From positions 36,404,203 through 36,468,202 of the forward strand of contig OX463779.1 in assembly GCA_949825025.1 (NCBI GenBank): a stretch of DNA of 64,000 bases, in the 5' to 3' direction. Both the position numbers and the translations under genes were made by a program. Under the pieces are notes generated by a model. It searched no databases. It was not told the DNA's origin and saw only the letters and a program-made list of their open reading frames with translations. Each line of letters begins with the position of its first letter. Positions within the stretch are counted from its first letter, which is position 1. This DNA is from Siphlonurus alternatus. Taxonomy: Eukaryota > Arthropoda > Insecta > Ephemeroptera > Siphlonuridae. Shown here one piece after another: positions 38,901 through 58,309 of the stretch.

Positions 38901-39200
38901 TTCAATACTTTATAATCGATAGGGGTGTGAACTGCCTTTAAACTTACTAGAGCTGGACGTATTATGAAAGAGCTTAATGAAATTCATGTGGCAGTAGACT
39001 ATATATGGTATGTACAAAAGCTGGAGGGATGTCTTTTTTTTTTTTTCCAGAAACAGTGCTAGAAAATTAACTTAGCAGTATGACACAATGACCTAAAGCC
39101 AATATAAATTTAATTTCTCTTTTCCAGGTTCTACCTCAACGATCTAACGTACGTGACTGACCCTCCCAAACCCAAGGAGGCCAAGAAGCCTCGTAACTAG
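35943..39200 (+). CDS. Cuticular protein analogous to peritrophins, one chitin-binding domain (CPAP1 type), complete
   Basis: Secreted chitin-binding protein of the cuticle matrix. Coding exons are 35943-35979, 36924-36964, 37418-37641 and 39128-39200, all GT-AG, in phase, 375 nt (124 aa). The start has a good context (ATCACCATGT), six bases after an acceptor, and opens a signal peptide (MLRQVATILVVVGAFAYV). Exon 3 encodes a full type-2 (CBM14/Peritrophin-A) domain with six cysteines in FDC, HHC, HMC, YIC, RVC and VDC; spacings of 14, 5, 10, 12 and 7 residues match the family, as does NYNVDC followed by FYLNDLTY. A Lys/Pro-rich tail ends the protein. A single domain plus short tails points to CPAP1 rather than a multi-domain peritrophin. 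The exon 3 donor (TG|GTGGGT) is weaker than the others; using GTATCC two codons later would break the frame. A candidate poly(A) signal lies at 39807. The upstream non-coding exon ends at 32561. Confidence 0.92.
36518..36589 (+). mobile_element. 5'-truncated retroelement tail with 13-bp target-site duplication, copy 1
   Basis: GATAGAGTAAATC at 36505-36517 is repeated exactly at 36590-36602. Between them lies GGGGGCATACATGACCAAAA, then GTCAATTGCCCCAAAATA, then (CCAA)n-type repeats. The strand is set by the simple-repeat tail. GGGGCA and TGCCCC can pair, giving a 3'-terminal hairpin. It sits in a CPAP1 intron. Confidence 0.85.
38215..38273 (+). mobile_element. Same retroelement tail, copy 2, with 10-bp target-site duplication
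   Basis: ATAATTAATT flanks the insert at 38205-38214 and 38274-38283. The 40-odd bases from GGGGGCATACATGACC to CCAAAATA match copy 1 with one base difference, followed by (CCAA)n. The insertion points and duplications differ, so these are independent insertions. It lies in the last CPAP1 intron. Confidence 0.83.
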
Positions 39201-40750
39201 AGGATCCATCTCCGTTGTGGCCTTCCGAGGCTCGCGTCACCCCGCGCTCTGCGCACCGATCACGGCTCTGTCAACATGGTGACCTGAGGACGTGGTTTTC
39301 ACTAACATTGTACACTTTAGATCACAAGATATGTCCAACTCAGAGGATTACAACGTCTCGTCATGGAAAAATGCTTGTTTTTTTTCGTATTAAAAATTTC
39401 TTTATTTAAAAAAGTCATACATGTACAGACTTTTTTTTACAAATTAAAACACCTACTGTATTGAATCTGTCATAAAATACGAGCTCGTCATGCAATGTTA
39501 TTTTGGCATTACATAATGAACTCGTTCAAGGTAGCAGATTCCACATAAAAGGTGCTTCATTATATTAGAAATAGACTGTACTTCAAAATTTGAATTTGGA
39601 AATTATCTATCTTACTTAAATATTATTTTAAAATTAAAAAAAAAAGTGGTAAAAATCATGATCTTTCATGTCAAAGATGGCATTTTGAGCCATACAAACT
39701 TGATCACTTTACAACAAAATCCATGTAAATGTTTATATGAACTCTGCTCTCATAATGGTTACCATAGACCAATCAATTTTGATTGTGTCTATTGATTGAA
39801 ATACTAAATAAATTACGATGATAAAACATTGTAAAAATATTTTTAAAAAAATGTGTTCTTTTTTTAAAGTTTATAAAAATAACTGTAAATATGCTTTTTT
39901 ATATTATATAAAATCAATTTATAAAAAAAAAAAATGTGTCATAAAAATGTTGCAAGCAAATACGAAAAATGCCAATAAACATTTTATAATAATGCTTGTC
40001 AATTTTTCATTTTCGTTAGCTCCTTTCTCCTTATATGTGTGTGTAGGTAAAGGTCAGGTCATATGTTGTGTGTGTCACGTTTTGTAATGATGTGTATGTC
40101 ACACTCTCCGCCAGGTGCAAAAGCCCAGGGCCTAGCAAAGGTCAATCGTGATACTATTAACTAAAAAATGAGTTATGATCTGCCCTTTAAATTTTTTATC
40201 AGTGTTACAACTGTGATTATCTAAATACACCTGCTATGAACTTTAATAACTTAAAAAAATGGTTGTTTACTTACACTCAATATAATTTCACAGTTATGAA
40301 AGTACAAACAGTTTTTATAAACAATGTTATTTCATATACATCACATTTAACTTACGTTAGTTTTCGTCGTGAAACTTCGGTAGTTTTCGGGCTCATGTTC
40401 GGCCAGTGAAGCCTTTCATAATAAACTATCTACCAATGACCAAGGACGTTAAAATACGATGAAAAGCATTTTAAAATTTTAAATGTGACGAGACTGAGTG
40501 ATATGATGTACTGGATTTCATGATATATAACTATCGCAATTATATATACTTTTCTTGTCACTTTTGAATAGCTCTGAGTAGAAGAATATAATAAGAAATA
40601 TAACATTCGTGCTATGTGATATAAATTTATTGAAGTGTAATAAATGTGATAGTAAGTTTATTGTATATTCTTATTAATACATCAAGAAAAGAAGAAAATA
40701 ATAGACTCATATAGTAACTATCATTGATTAAATTTCTCAATGTTATTATT
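39201..40750. other. CPAP1 3'UTR and non-coding flank
   Basis: The 3'UTR probably runs to near 39830 (AATAAA at 39807). Beyond it nothing is recognised. Confidence 0.45.
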
Positions 40751-40759
40751 AATATCCTA

Positions 40760-40842
40760 TGTATAGGGGTTATGTGTAAGAATGGCCTTTAGGCCAAACA
40801 TCGCCTATAATAAAGAAATTATTCTATTCTATTCTATTCATA
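40760..40842 (+). mobile_element. Non-LTR retroelement 3' tail
   Basis: AATGGCCTTTAGGCCAAACA, CCTATAATAAAGAAAT and then (TTCTA)n have the layout of a LINE 3' end: a short palindrome, AATAAA and a pentanucleotide tail. There is no coding part. Confidence 0.5.
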
Positions 40843-41893
40843 ATGAGACACTGGAGTAAAAAACATATCATAAGCCACAAAATTAGAGTCAGCAAGAATT
40901 TTAGGTGTGCATTTATTTAAAGAGCCCGTAGTAATGAAAAATACATTAGCAAATATTAAATTTTGTATTTTAAAATTTGCAATAAATACTTAGTCGCAGC
41001 ATTATGTGGAATGTATGTTAATGATGATGTAATATACCGTGCTTTATTTGTACCGTTCTTGTGCATACCATTACGTCATTATCTTTGCGTCTATACTCCT
41101 AGAAGTCTGCAGAAAATTTGAACGAACGGTACTGTAATCAAGGTTTGGGTGTGCTCTGAAATATAATTACTGTTTCAAATTTGGATCTTAGTTAATTAAA
41201 GATATACTTAATTTGGGTCTTCGGGTATCCACTCAAGTATGTTATAAATGGAATTTATTATGTAAGAAACGTACGATGGGATTAAATATTTAAAAAACTA
41301 TGTCAATTACAAAAAAGAAGCACAAATTAGAATTAACGCTGCTCTTAAATGTATGTACAGTTTGTTTGTTTGTACTAATATGTATTTTTCATATGTTGCA
41401 ATTAGTTTTTAGTGTATTTCATTACTATTAGGTACACTCTTATAGCTGTGTAAATAATTATTAAGTTTTAACTACATACTAATTTAACTTACGGGTATTC
41501 AAGAAAGTGCCACTTTTTATATTTTAAATATTTTCTTACTTTCGATTTGATTGTACTTGTTGAAGTATAAAATATAAGTAAATACAGTTGGGAAAAAGTT
41601 AAATTAAGATTTATTTTATAATTTTCATTTTATTAATTTACATAGTGTGCTTTTATGAACACACATCATTTAAAAAATAAAATTTCAAACCTTTTAAATA
41701 AATATCTATTAAAAATATTTTAACATGTTTAAATGAAAGTTTATATGTATTTTTTTATATAAGCAAATTGAAAAGTATAACCTATTACGGCATATATAAG
41801 ATATTAATTATACAATATTTTTTATTTTAGTTATTTAACATGAAGGTTTTTTATTAATGATGAATGTTGCGCAACGTCTTCTCATCTGCAGTA

Positions 41894-44800
41894 ATGTCAA
41901 GTTCATGCCGCTATGGTGTCCCGCTTTCTCCGACACCTCCTCCCTCGCTTGTGATTCATCTCGGTCGATCAACCGACACCATCGCAGGTGGCAACATTGT
42001 TCACACTTTTTGTAATCAGCAGGGATATCAGGTACCGTTCATCCTTGTATGTTGTAAAAACTTGCACTCTGTGGTGTGATCAACTCAGTTCTTCATTTAT
42101 TACCATTGACATACTGTATATTAACTAAATTCTTTCATGGTGAACAGAAAGTTTCTCTGAAATATTTTGATGCGATTCAATAAGAGATTTTTTCTTTATT
42201 ATTATGATAGAATGATTTTGTAATTCATGCAGACAAACTTATTGTTTAATGTGACTATATTTTTATTTAGATATTGAAAGAATTCTCTGAGATAATTAAG
42301 AACTAATTTTATTTTTTTTAATTAGGTTATTTTTATGTGGCGCCTACTACATTTATAAATTTATATATTGCAAATTACAGTAATTATCGCAACAGCTATA
42401 TAGGGCATGAATTATATCGCTATCAATAGACTTATTCTCCGTTATGACGTAGGTCGAGGTTTTAATATTTTATTGAAATTTAATTACAGTATTGAGAGTA
42501 TATTTTTTGCTTAAATACAGGAGTAATTTAATTTGAAATCCTTGGAGTCATTAGGATGTATTTATTAAGCAAACGGCGAAAAGGGGGTCGAGTTCCCTAG
42601 TTTTCCGCCGTCCCTGGCCCTTTAAACGTCCCTGATTTTATATTTATCATGGAATAAAGAGCATTTCTTGCTTATATTTTGCAGTGTATTTAAAAACCAA
42701 AAGCTAAATTTTTCCTTCTTTTCATACATTTCTCATAAATGATGCCTTTATAAATAATACTGTACTGTATATCCATCTATGTATGATACATTATATATGT
42801 CTATATAAGTGAAATTATTAACATAATTTTACTCTGATTTTTAAATCAAGGTTATTAATTTTATTATGTTCCAGTGTTGCAAATGTTGATTTGCGAGTGA
42901 CATACAAACCCCCTGTTAAAATGATGAATATTTCACGGTAGGAACATGAACATGGTTTTATGATGAGGGCGTTATCTATATAAGGAAACCCAACTATAAG
43001 TTTACTAATGTTGATGCTATCAATTAGCATAGACCTAATTTTGCATACTTGGAACATGTACCGCAGCTACCTACTTAGGATACACGTGATGCAGGGTGAA
43101 AATATAAAAATAGATTATATTCAAATTTAGTGATTACATTCGAATTGCACGCATGATAATTAATTTGCACCTGCGTAAAATACATGTCATGTACGGTAAA
43201 TGTATAAAATAGACGCGTTATAGTTTAAATATCTCAAATATGTAAAATTAATTTATATTATTCATTTTTTGTTTTCAATGTTAACTATTAAGTTACCAAA
43301 CACTTAAATAGACCGTTAGTTTGGACCAGTTTCTCTAAAGGTGTATAATAAATATCGACCATTAATATATGTGTTTTCCCTTTATTTAATATAAAATGAA
43401 TGTCTTACATCATAATTATTTATATTATTAATTCAATCATTATTTTTTTTACTGGGAGTACACTTTGATCAATATAAAATCACACCAGAAGTAGCCGGAA
43501 GTGGAAAGTTTTCCAAGCACCACAGCACAATATTAAAACGAATTGAAAACTTTGTATTCCCGACCCTGTAAAGTTTCAGAACTTACATCCACACAGATGG
43601 TCATGAAATCCCAAACTTTCGGCTCTTTTGGACGTTAATTTTGTGTTAATCAGACTGTACATCTCAAGTTGGTTCGCCGCGTGACGTCACAAACGTTTCA
43701 TGCAAGTCATGGGCAGACGAGCTCGCCGCCGCTAGGCTTCATTGAAATAGACCATGAACGTAACAATAACTTCTTACCGATACAATAGCAACTACTATAT
43801 ATATATTTTTTTATCTTTTTTAACTTGTACTGTACCATTGGGTCAATTAATATAAAATATTTTATATTTTCCGTTTGAATTGCCTTTGTTGCAAGAATGA
43901 AGTCACTATTCATCTTCAAGTTAAGTTTGGAGAAGACTAAATTATAAACAAATTAAGCTAGGCCACGAGCCAGGAGACAAGTTAATTATAAATAAATTAA
44001 AAACAATATAAAGCCTGTCAATGAAAGCAAATGATAATGGCTTTATTTGCATACTCAAGAAAAAGTGGAAAAAGTCATGAGAAGTAGGTAAAATTACAAA
44101 GATTTTTTTATATACGAAAAGAACTTCAATGGTAATAAATTTAAAGCATTTTAATTTAATTAAAATGAACGCAAATCTTTAAAGTGTATGTTCTAGAAAT
44201 ATAATAGAATTATACATTAATTTACTTGTTTGTTATTTAATTGACATGCAATGTAGAATAATGTAACAAAGAACTAGACAAAAATTCACATTATTTGGCG
44301 TGTATTGTGTTGTCAATAAAAGAAACTTGTAACTGAAACAGAATTTTTTATCTGGAACAGGAAAAACTTTATAATACAAAAAAAAAAAAAAGGATAATAA
44401 TAATAGAAAAAATAGGGGTAAGATTACAATACATATCAAATTAGTTTTTTCCTAGCTTTTAATTTTTGAAGGAAGTTTTAAAAAACTTTGAAGCAGGATT
44501 AAATAGAACTTAATAGAAATTTCAATTAAACATTAAATTTGAATCATGTATTGCAACTGGCGCTTTCAGAGGATATTTGAAACTGAAACCACCATGTTTT
44601 TTGTAGTTAATTACTGCAATTACTGCGGGAGAATGAACACTTAAAAAATGGACTGCTCAGCAATATTTTTCATTTGCTCAACAGGCTAATTCTTTCTAAT
44701 ATATTCATATGTTGTACCCATGAAAAAGATAATAATATAACATAAAATAAACTGTGATAACATTAACAGTAGTGCAGAAGTAACGTTCACACTGTCCCGA

Positions 44801-46150
44801 GGTGAAATACGTATAATATAGTAGGTTTAACTATACGGACATAACGTAAATAATTAAATAATCTTGCTTTATCTGGACAACAAAGCAGCCAGGGGAATGT
44901 TATTATAGATAATAAATCAACAGGATACGCATGGTCCATTCAGCGTTATAAAAATATTTTTTCTTGGTGTTTTTGATTCAGGTCTTAATGAGTATTTGCT
45001 CAACCTATATTTGAGATAGAAGCTCTGAATCAACACGTCACTTCCGTGAACAGAGCAGCAAACAACGTCTCAAGATGCACCAAGAGATTCCAAATATTGT
45101 GAAAGGACTTGAAGAGGCGTGGTACAAAATAAATAAAATTTAAATATTCTCTCCTAAAACCCAAAGGGCATATGAATTAAGTAAATGAAAAGTGACAAAG
45201 AAAAATATTGTTTAACCAGATTAGAGTGTAGTAAATAAACATAAAAATGAATATAAATTTTGTTCTTGGAATATCATTGAGACCGTTAGAATAAAAAACA
45301 GATCAACAATATATTTTGGGATAAAGACTACCTTTCAAATGTTGCAAATATATTATATCTGTTTTCAAGTTTAAAATCTAGTTTTGAGGAAGTTGATATA
45401 GTATTATAGTTGAAGTTGATAGAAAAAAAACAAGGTTAAATCAAAACAAAACAATATTGCAATTTCATTTTTTTTTAATATATTGAACTTTGAAAGTATA
45501 ATGTGCGTATAAAATATTAAGCATTTTCCTGTGCTTTTGGCGAACTGTATACTGTATAGCTAACAATAATTATGCAAAAAATCTTATTTAACAGTTTAAT
45601 TAAATTATATAATTTTGCTGGTTATAACTATAAACAACTAAACAAAATTAAAATAAAATTTTAAAAGCGAGAAAACAATTATTTATAATTATATATAATT
45701 TTACTACCATTTTAAACGTTGTTAAAACAATGGAAAGCGTAAAAAAATAATTTCTTTTGTTACTTTCTATTACCTAATTTGATAAGATATATGTATTTTT
45801 TTTCAGGTCCAAATTCTTCTTGATAGAAACTTAAATGCTGGCACCCTGACATTGCGACCTTGTAGGGCGACGTCGATAAGTAGGTTGAATGGACACGTAT
45901 GTGAAGACTACGCCGTGCGCCTCACGCACTTCATCGTGCCATCACGCCAACTTACTGTGCAATATAATTATACGTAAGTCATTCATCCGGTAAAAACTCC
46001 TTGCTATTATCCTACTCCTTATAATTTCATCATACGCACAAAATATTTGTCATTACGTTACCGTTAATTGACTCAATGGACAAGTTATAAAAAAAAAATT
46101 AGGTAATAAAAAAACTGCGGAACTCTAACCTGTATTTTTTTTCCAGCTGA
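41894..46150 (+). CDS. Candidate three-exon gene of unknown family (102 aa if ATG 41894 is the start)
   Basis: Exon 41894-42031 (follows an acceptor CTTCTCATCTGCAG; reads MSSSCRYGVPLSPTPPPSL to NQQGYQ, donor CAG|GTACC) joins in phase 0 to exon 45807-45973 (T-rich acceptor TTTTTTTTCAG, reads VQILLDRNLNAGTLTLRPC to LTVQYNYT, donor AC|GTAAGTC). A terminal exon from 46147 contributes one base and the TGA at 46148-46150. The middle exon is open for its whole GC-rich length and flanked by strong splice sites, so it is the most secure part. Four cysteines are present. I recognise no domain, and there is no signal peptide from this ATG. A 5' exon may exist if the acceptor at 41890-41891 is used. The join between the first two exons is inference. 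Confidence 0.4.
42032..45806. other. Non-coding, possible long intron
   Basis: It contains a small GC-rich hairpin at 42572-42611 (ACGGCGAAAA pairing with TTTTCCGCCGT), a TGACGTCA at 43682 and the solo element end at 44771. No exon recognised. Confidence 0.4.
44771..44806. mobile_element. Solo end of the dispersed 'GTAACGTTC...CTGTCCCGAGGTG' motif
   Basis: GCAGAAGTAACGTTCACACTG followed by TCCCGAGGTGAAATAC. It matches 53455-53497 over about 28 bases. No inverted partner within 300 bp upstream. Confidence 0.5.
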
Positions 46151-46990
46151 TGGCGCTGATGTTATGATTATGAAAATGTAGACCAAATTTTTATTTATAA
46201 TTGTATGTGGATTATCCATATGTACAACTGGATATTGTAATTATGTAACGTTATATTGTTTGTTATGGAATGTGTATTAATTAAAACATAGATTATAAGA
46301 TTTTTATATTAGTTCCGAAATGTTAAGCAGAAAAGAACGGTGAGCACGGACCGGGTGCGGTCTCGGGTCAGCACTTTCTTTAGCGCGCCAAGAATGTTTT
46401 TATTTTATTCTTTTTCAACCGGTTTCTATTGTATTTTGCATCACAAATATCATGTTTTAATGTTAATTAAAAAATAAAAATAAAATAAAAATCGACGAGA
46501 TAGCACAAGAAAGATGGTTATAGACGGATCCTATCTTATGCGATGTATGATATAAGGTTACACTTATATAACAATATATTTTTGAAAACTGGTATTTGAT
46601 TTTTTTTATATAGAGGGAATATAATATACTTTGAGTAATTTCTAAAATATTTACTTGATTATCGAACTGATTTTTTTTTTTTTTTTTTTTTCAATTTTTA
46701 CCAAAATTTGGCAATTAGATTATTGGTTCTATTAAAAATTTTCATAAGTTAGAGTTAAAGCTACTGGTTAATTACAATAATTACCAAATGTATATAAGAC
46801 TTTTGATACCACTCCAATGTAATAGACACCGATAAAATATACACTCACATAAAAAAATATTGAAATATCATACTGCACTAATATCTTTGTACAACAATGT
46901 TGTTTTAGTAACCCCATTCATGTATGGGCAAGTACATTATAGGCTTGACTTGTATTACTGTAAACAGCCCCCATCATCATCAGCTGGGCT
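46151..46990. other. Intergenic, nothing recognised
   Basis: Probable 3' flank of the candidate gene (several AATAAA words near 46470), a T-run at 46670-46692, then AT-rich DNA up to the GC island before the Osiris gene. Confidence 0.45.
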
Positions 46991-46994
46991 GCTC

Positions 46995-47269
46995 CTGGTG
47001 ACGTCACACGGCCGTGACCGCCGCTGCGGCACGGCACGAAGGTTCTTCTCGTGGTGTGTTTGCAGGCAGCATTCGTCGTTTATAGCGTGCTCAGCAGCCA
47101 GCGCGCGCCCCACATTTGGTTTCATTGGAGCAAGTGTACGAGTAGCAAGCCAGAAGCAGACACCACCAGCCTGCGGTCAGTTGTAGTAGACGTGAGATCG
47201 TGAGCGCATGTACTCGTGAAGTTTATCTATTAGCACGCGCGAGTTTATAATTTGTGGGTGATTTCAACG
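46995..47269 (+). promoter_or_regulatory. Promoter/5'UTR island of the Osiris gene
   Basis: GC rises sharply from 46975. A consensus arthropod initiator (TCAGTT, 47177-47182, A at 47179) is followed at +28 by GCATGT, a near match to the downstream promoter element. No TATA box is at the usual distance. A CRE octamer (TGACGTCA) lies at 46999. The inferred 5'UTR is about 90 nt. Confidence 0.4.
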
Positions 47270-54762
<7,493 letters not shown>

Positions 54763-55668
54763 TATTCATTGTTTTTTTGTAAGTGTGACTTATTTTGAGA
54801 ATTTTTGTATTATTGTGTTTGGTTTTATTTAATAGAAATGAGAATTTGTCATTAATATATATAATAAATAAGAAATTAGTAGAGACTTTCGAAAACTTGT
54901 ATTGAAGAAATAATAATAATGATGTTGCAAAATTTCAGAAATCCTTTAAATAATTTAGATAAAAATTGTCAAAAATTTATGTGTGAGCTGTGATACATTT
55001 GCATTCTTATTGCTTTTTTACGATATGAAATTCATGCGTTCACAGCAATTGCCATTGATTTAGAGACCCATTTTATAGCAATTAAAAAAAAATCATTATA
55101 ATTATTCTGTGTAATTTTCTAAACGACAACGACGTTCAAAACAAAAGTTCAGAACAATTAAAAAAAAAAAAATCAAACGTAAAATATAACTATTTCGTGA
55201 AAGACATTTATTTTTTATTTCACATTGAATTTATTTGCTGAAATCGTAACAAAATTACTCTCCAGACATGCTATTAAGATTATATATTATTTATGCTATA
55301 TATTATTTAGACACAACTAGAACCACATCATAACAGATTCTCATTTCTATAAAAATTATTTTAAATCATCAAATACAATTTTACTTATTGTGTCCCAAAA
55401 TTTGTCAACACAATTAAGAATTAATCTTTTAAGTTATTTATTTATTTATTGTAATTATTATTGTCTCATGTGTGACAAAGCTCATCATCATTAACATATA
55501 ACATTATCATTCGTCCCAGAAGTTGAAATTATCATGCTATCTGTGTTCATTTTTCTGTATATTATATCATTTCATTTGTTACATGTACCCTTTATAGTGA
55601 CTGGATCAAGTCACGTTCAGTTTTGTTTGACAGTACTTGAAATTCAATTACACACAAAGTATGTTCAA
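54763..55668. other. Osiris 3'UTR and AT-rich flank
   Basis: The 3'UTR probably ends shortly after AATAAA at 54863. Nothing else recognised. Confidence 0.5.
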
Positions 55669-55847
55669 CATGTACACCTCAAGACAGCATGAACTTTTGT
55701 CACTTGCCTTCAAGAGACAAAGAGATGTAAATTAACATTAGAAAAATTTAAGAAGAGTCTAAAAGAAATTATGTTTACTAATACAATAGTCTGTGTGAGA
55801 CTGTGTGACAATAGAGCAGTAAGTTCATGCTGTCTCGGGGTGTGTAT
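55669..55847. mobile_element. MITE carrying the dispersed motif as paired termini
   Basis: TGTACACCTCAAGACAGCATGAACTT (left) faces AAGTTCATGCTGTCTCGGGGTGTGTA (right). About 179 bp. This copy shows that the dispersed motif is a terminal inverted repeat. Confidence 0.75.
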
Positions 55848-56502
55848 GCAAGCAAAGTAATTTTTTCCTGTGTTTTTTTCCCACATAAATCATTTTAATC
55901 ATTACATATTGACATTGTACGACACAATATATATATATATTTATTGATACTACCAAATATTATATTTTTACAATCAAGTTATTTAATTCTAATCTATCAT
56001 TCTAAAGCACATAATATGACATGTTTATGTACCAATTATTTTATTTATTTTTTACTTTTGAAATATATAATTTGTAAAATAGGTGATAATTCCAAATCCA
56101 TATGGATTTAAATTCAGTGCTCCTTTTTTGCTGACACATTAATATACAAGATTAATGTATATAATTCATGTTTTCATAACAAAAATATTTTCAATGTACA
56201 AAATGAATGCATTTTTTTTCTGTTATAACATTCTAAAAAGAACTAACTTATATTTCATTAAATAATATATACCAATTAACTTAACTTCGAGCATACAGTT
56301 TCTGTCATGCCAGATTGAGCTGAATAAAAATTCCTTTGTTAAGGTCTTACTCCTAAACTCGTAATAATTAGACATTTTGTATTGTCATTGTTTTTTTCAT
56401 TTATGAATCTAACGTAAGAAGCATTTAACATGTATTTTGTGCAAAGTGACCGGTGATATATTGCCTAGATTGAAAATTTTTTATTCAAATAAAATATACA
56501 TA

Positions 56503-56753
56503 CAGCACCTTAAGACAGCACGAATGCTACCTTTATACTGTTTCTGGGCGTTACAAGCCTATGGAGGATTTATTTATTTTTTTTTTTAGTAACTGAAGTA
56601 CACATACATCACACAGAATAAATAATCTGAAATGCATAGCGTGCTCATCTTACTTTTTGTTAGTTTGTCTAAAATTAAATTTACAAATCTGAATGTATTT
56701 TGGAATTTTTGGATCATAAAATGAAGCAGCAATTGCCCCGAGGTGCACGTAAA
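56503..56753. mobile_element. Degraded MITE of the same family
   Basis: The left end CAGCACCTTAAGACAGCACGAATG and right end GCAATTGCCCCGAGGTGCACGT are recognisable, mutated versions of the termini at 55669-55847. Total about 250 bp. Confidence 0.45.
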
Positions 56754-56759
56754 TAAAAT

Positions 56760-57757
56760 GCAATTTTGTGATAAATTATTTGAAGTCAGTGTGGTACCGA
56801 CAAGTATTGCAAAGTACAGCAAAATGAGATACTGCAATGTAGTATGTTATACATACATGATTGTATTGATTGCATATTATTTGCATCTGTTTGAAAGATA
56901 AATTAATCATTCTCTCACAAGATCAGACAAAATGCAATACAAATACATCATTATAATTTTATGATTAATATAGTGACATCTCATTTACAAGTTTCATTTC
57001 GTTCGATAATTATGAAATGTCATAACTAAAAGTGCATTTTCCTAGAGAAACTATGTTGAATACAAACTATTTATAAAATCCATTCTTCTGATCATAAAGA
57101 TTTCGCTTGTGTTTGCATTTTCATTCCTAAATTTATTTTATTAGTTCAAAAATTATTTTACCCAAACGCCTTGAATTTATGCAACTTTTGCTACACGTAT
57201 ATCTGGTCCAAAATTAGTTTATCTATAATATTGGTGTGAGAAATGTGTATTCAAATAACATGTTATCATCATTTAAGGAAATATGCAATTAATTTGATTA
57301 TTCACTATATCACTATTGCTATATGAAATTAACTATTATTTGAAACGATAATTAATTAAATGTTAAACTTATGCGTTCTTTGGGGGAAACAGCATTTTTT
57401 TTTTTTTTTTTTGCTACCACGAAAACGAGGACTCTCTGCATGCTAGGCAATTTTCAAAATATTATTTTGATTGATTGTATATGAGCTTTGAATATATCTT
57501 TTCTGCACGTGTTTTCTTAACTATAATGTAATTTATGCTTGTATGGATAAGATACTAATTTGTGGTAATTATTTAATAATTTATTATTTGGACATGGAGT
57601 CCTCGAGGTTCAATATTTTATGTATGCTATACATATTCTGTAGCATTTTACAATATGACACCATACACATGACTACACCAATTATAGTACATTCAAAATA
57701 ATAAGCAATAAATAAATAAGCAGTGTTCCCAGTGTGAAATAATATTATCTGCATGAT
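56760..57757. other. Non-coding, nothing recognised
   Basis: AT-rich with a T-run at 57395-57411. No supported feature. Confidence 0.55.
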
Positions 57758-58100
57758 TGAAATCAACTCGAGGAAAGGAGAAGGTACAACCGATTAGGAA
57801 ATTTGTTTAAAGTTAACAGGGAGATGGCAGGTTGGAGCGAGTTTAGCGATAGAACTAGGAAAGGTAGATACATTGGGAGGGGGGATCATCAGTGGAAGCT
57901 GGAGTTCAGGGGTAGTGGAAGCGATGTGGGAAAGTATTCCTTCATAAACCGAACAGTGAGGGAGTGGAACTCCCTGCCGTCCGAGGTGGTGGGGGCGGAG
58001 AGTTACGGGGGATTTAAGAGTGCGTTGAGCACTATATTGCGAGCCACCGTGGTTTAGCCACATTTGCCGCAGAGCGTTAAAATCTAAATCTAATCAATGC
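57758..58100 (+). mobile_element. 5'-truncated LINE: C-terminus of reverse-transcriptase ORF plus tail
   Basis: The open frame from 57764 to the TAG at 58055-58057 reads LEERRRYNRLGNLFKVNREM, later GKYSFINRTVREWNSLPSEV and FKSALSTIL. F-x-N-R-x-V-x-x-W-N-x-L-P followed by F-K-x-x-L is the signature of the extreme C-terminus of CR1/Jockey-type non-LTR polymerase ORFs. The tail AAAATCTAAATCTAATC is an imperfect hexamer repeat. AATCAA on both sides may be a short target-site duplication. The catalytic domain is absent, so this is a dead insertion. Confidence 0.85.
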
Positions 58101-58247
58101 TTTATGCTTTTATATAATTTAAAAGTCTCTACACATCGTATTATAAACATTGAATTCATTACAGAGGTATAGTGTCTTAACACAACTGAAACTGCTGTTC
58201 GAGGTGTTAAAAATAACAGGAAAATCAAATCTGGCATAATTCTATCA

Positions 58248-58305
58248 ATGGTGTAGTGGTAACACATCAATCTATTCCATCGTTTCAACACTGGCTCACA
58301 ATATT
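58248..58305 (+). other. Possible tRNA-derived SINE remnant
   Basis: GGTGTAGTGGTAACAC resembles a Pol III A box, and CGTTTCAACACTGG 30 bp on is a degenerate B box. No cloverleaf can be drawn and no tail is evident. Confidence 0.2.
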
Positions 58306-58309
58306 TTTA

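Noticed and set aside
47252..47269. Upstream start for the Osiris protein (six extra codons)
   Set aside because: The first codon of that extension is TTG; the ATG at 47270 opens the signal peptide.
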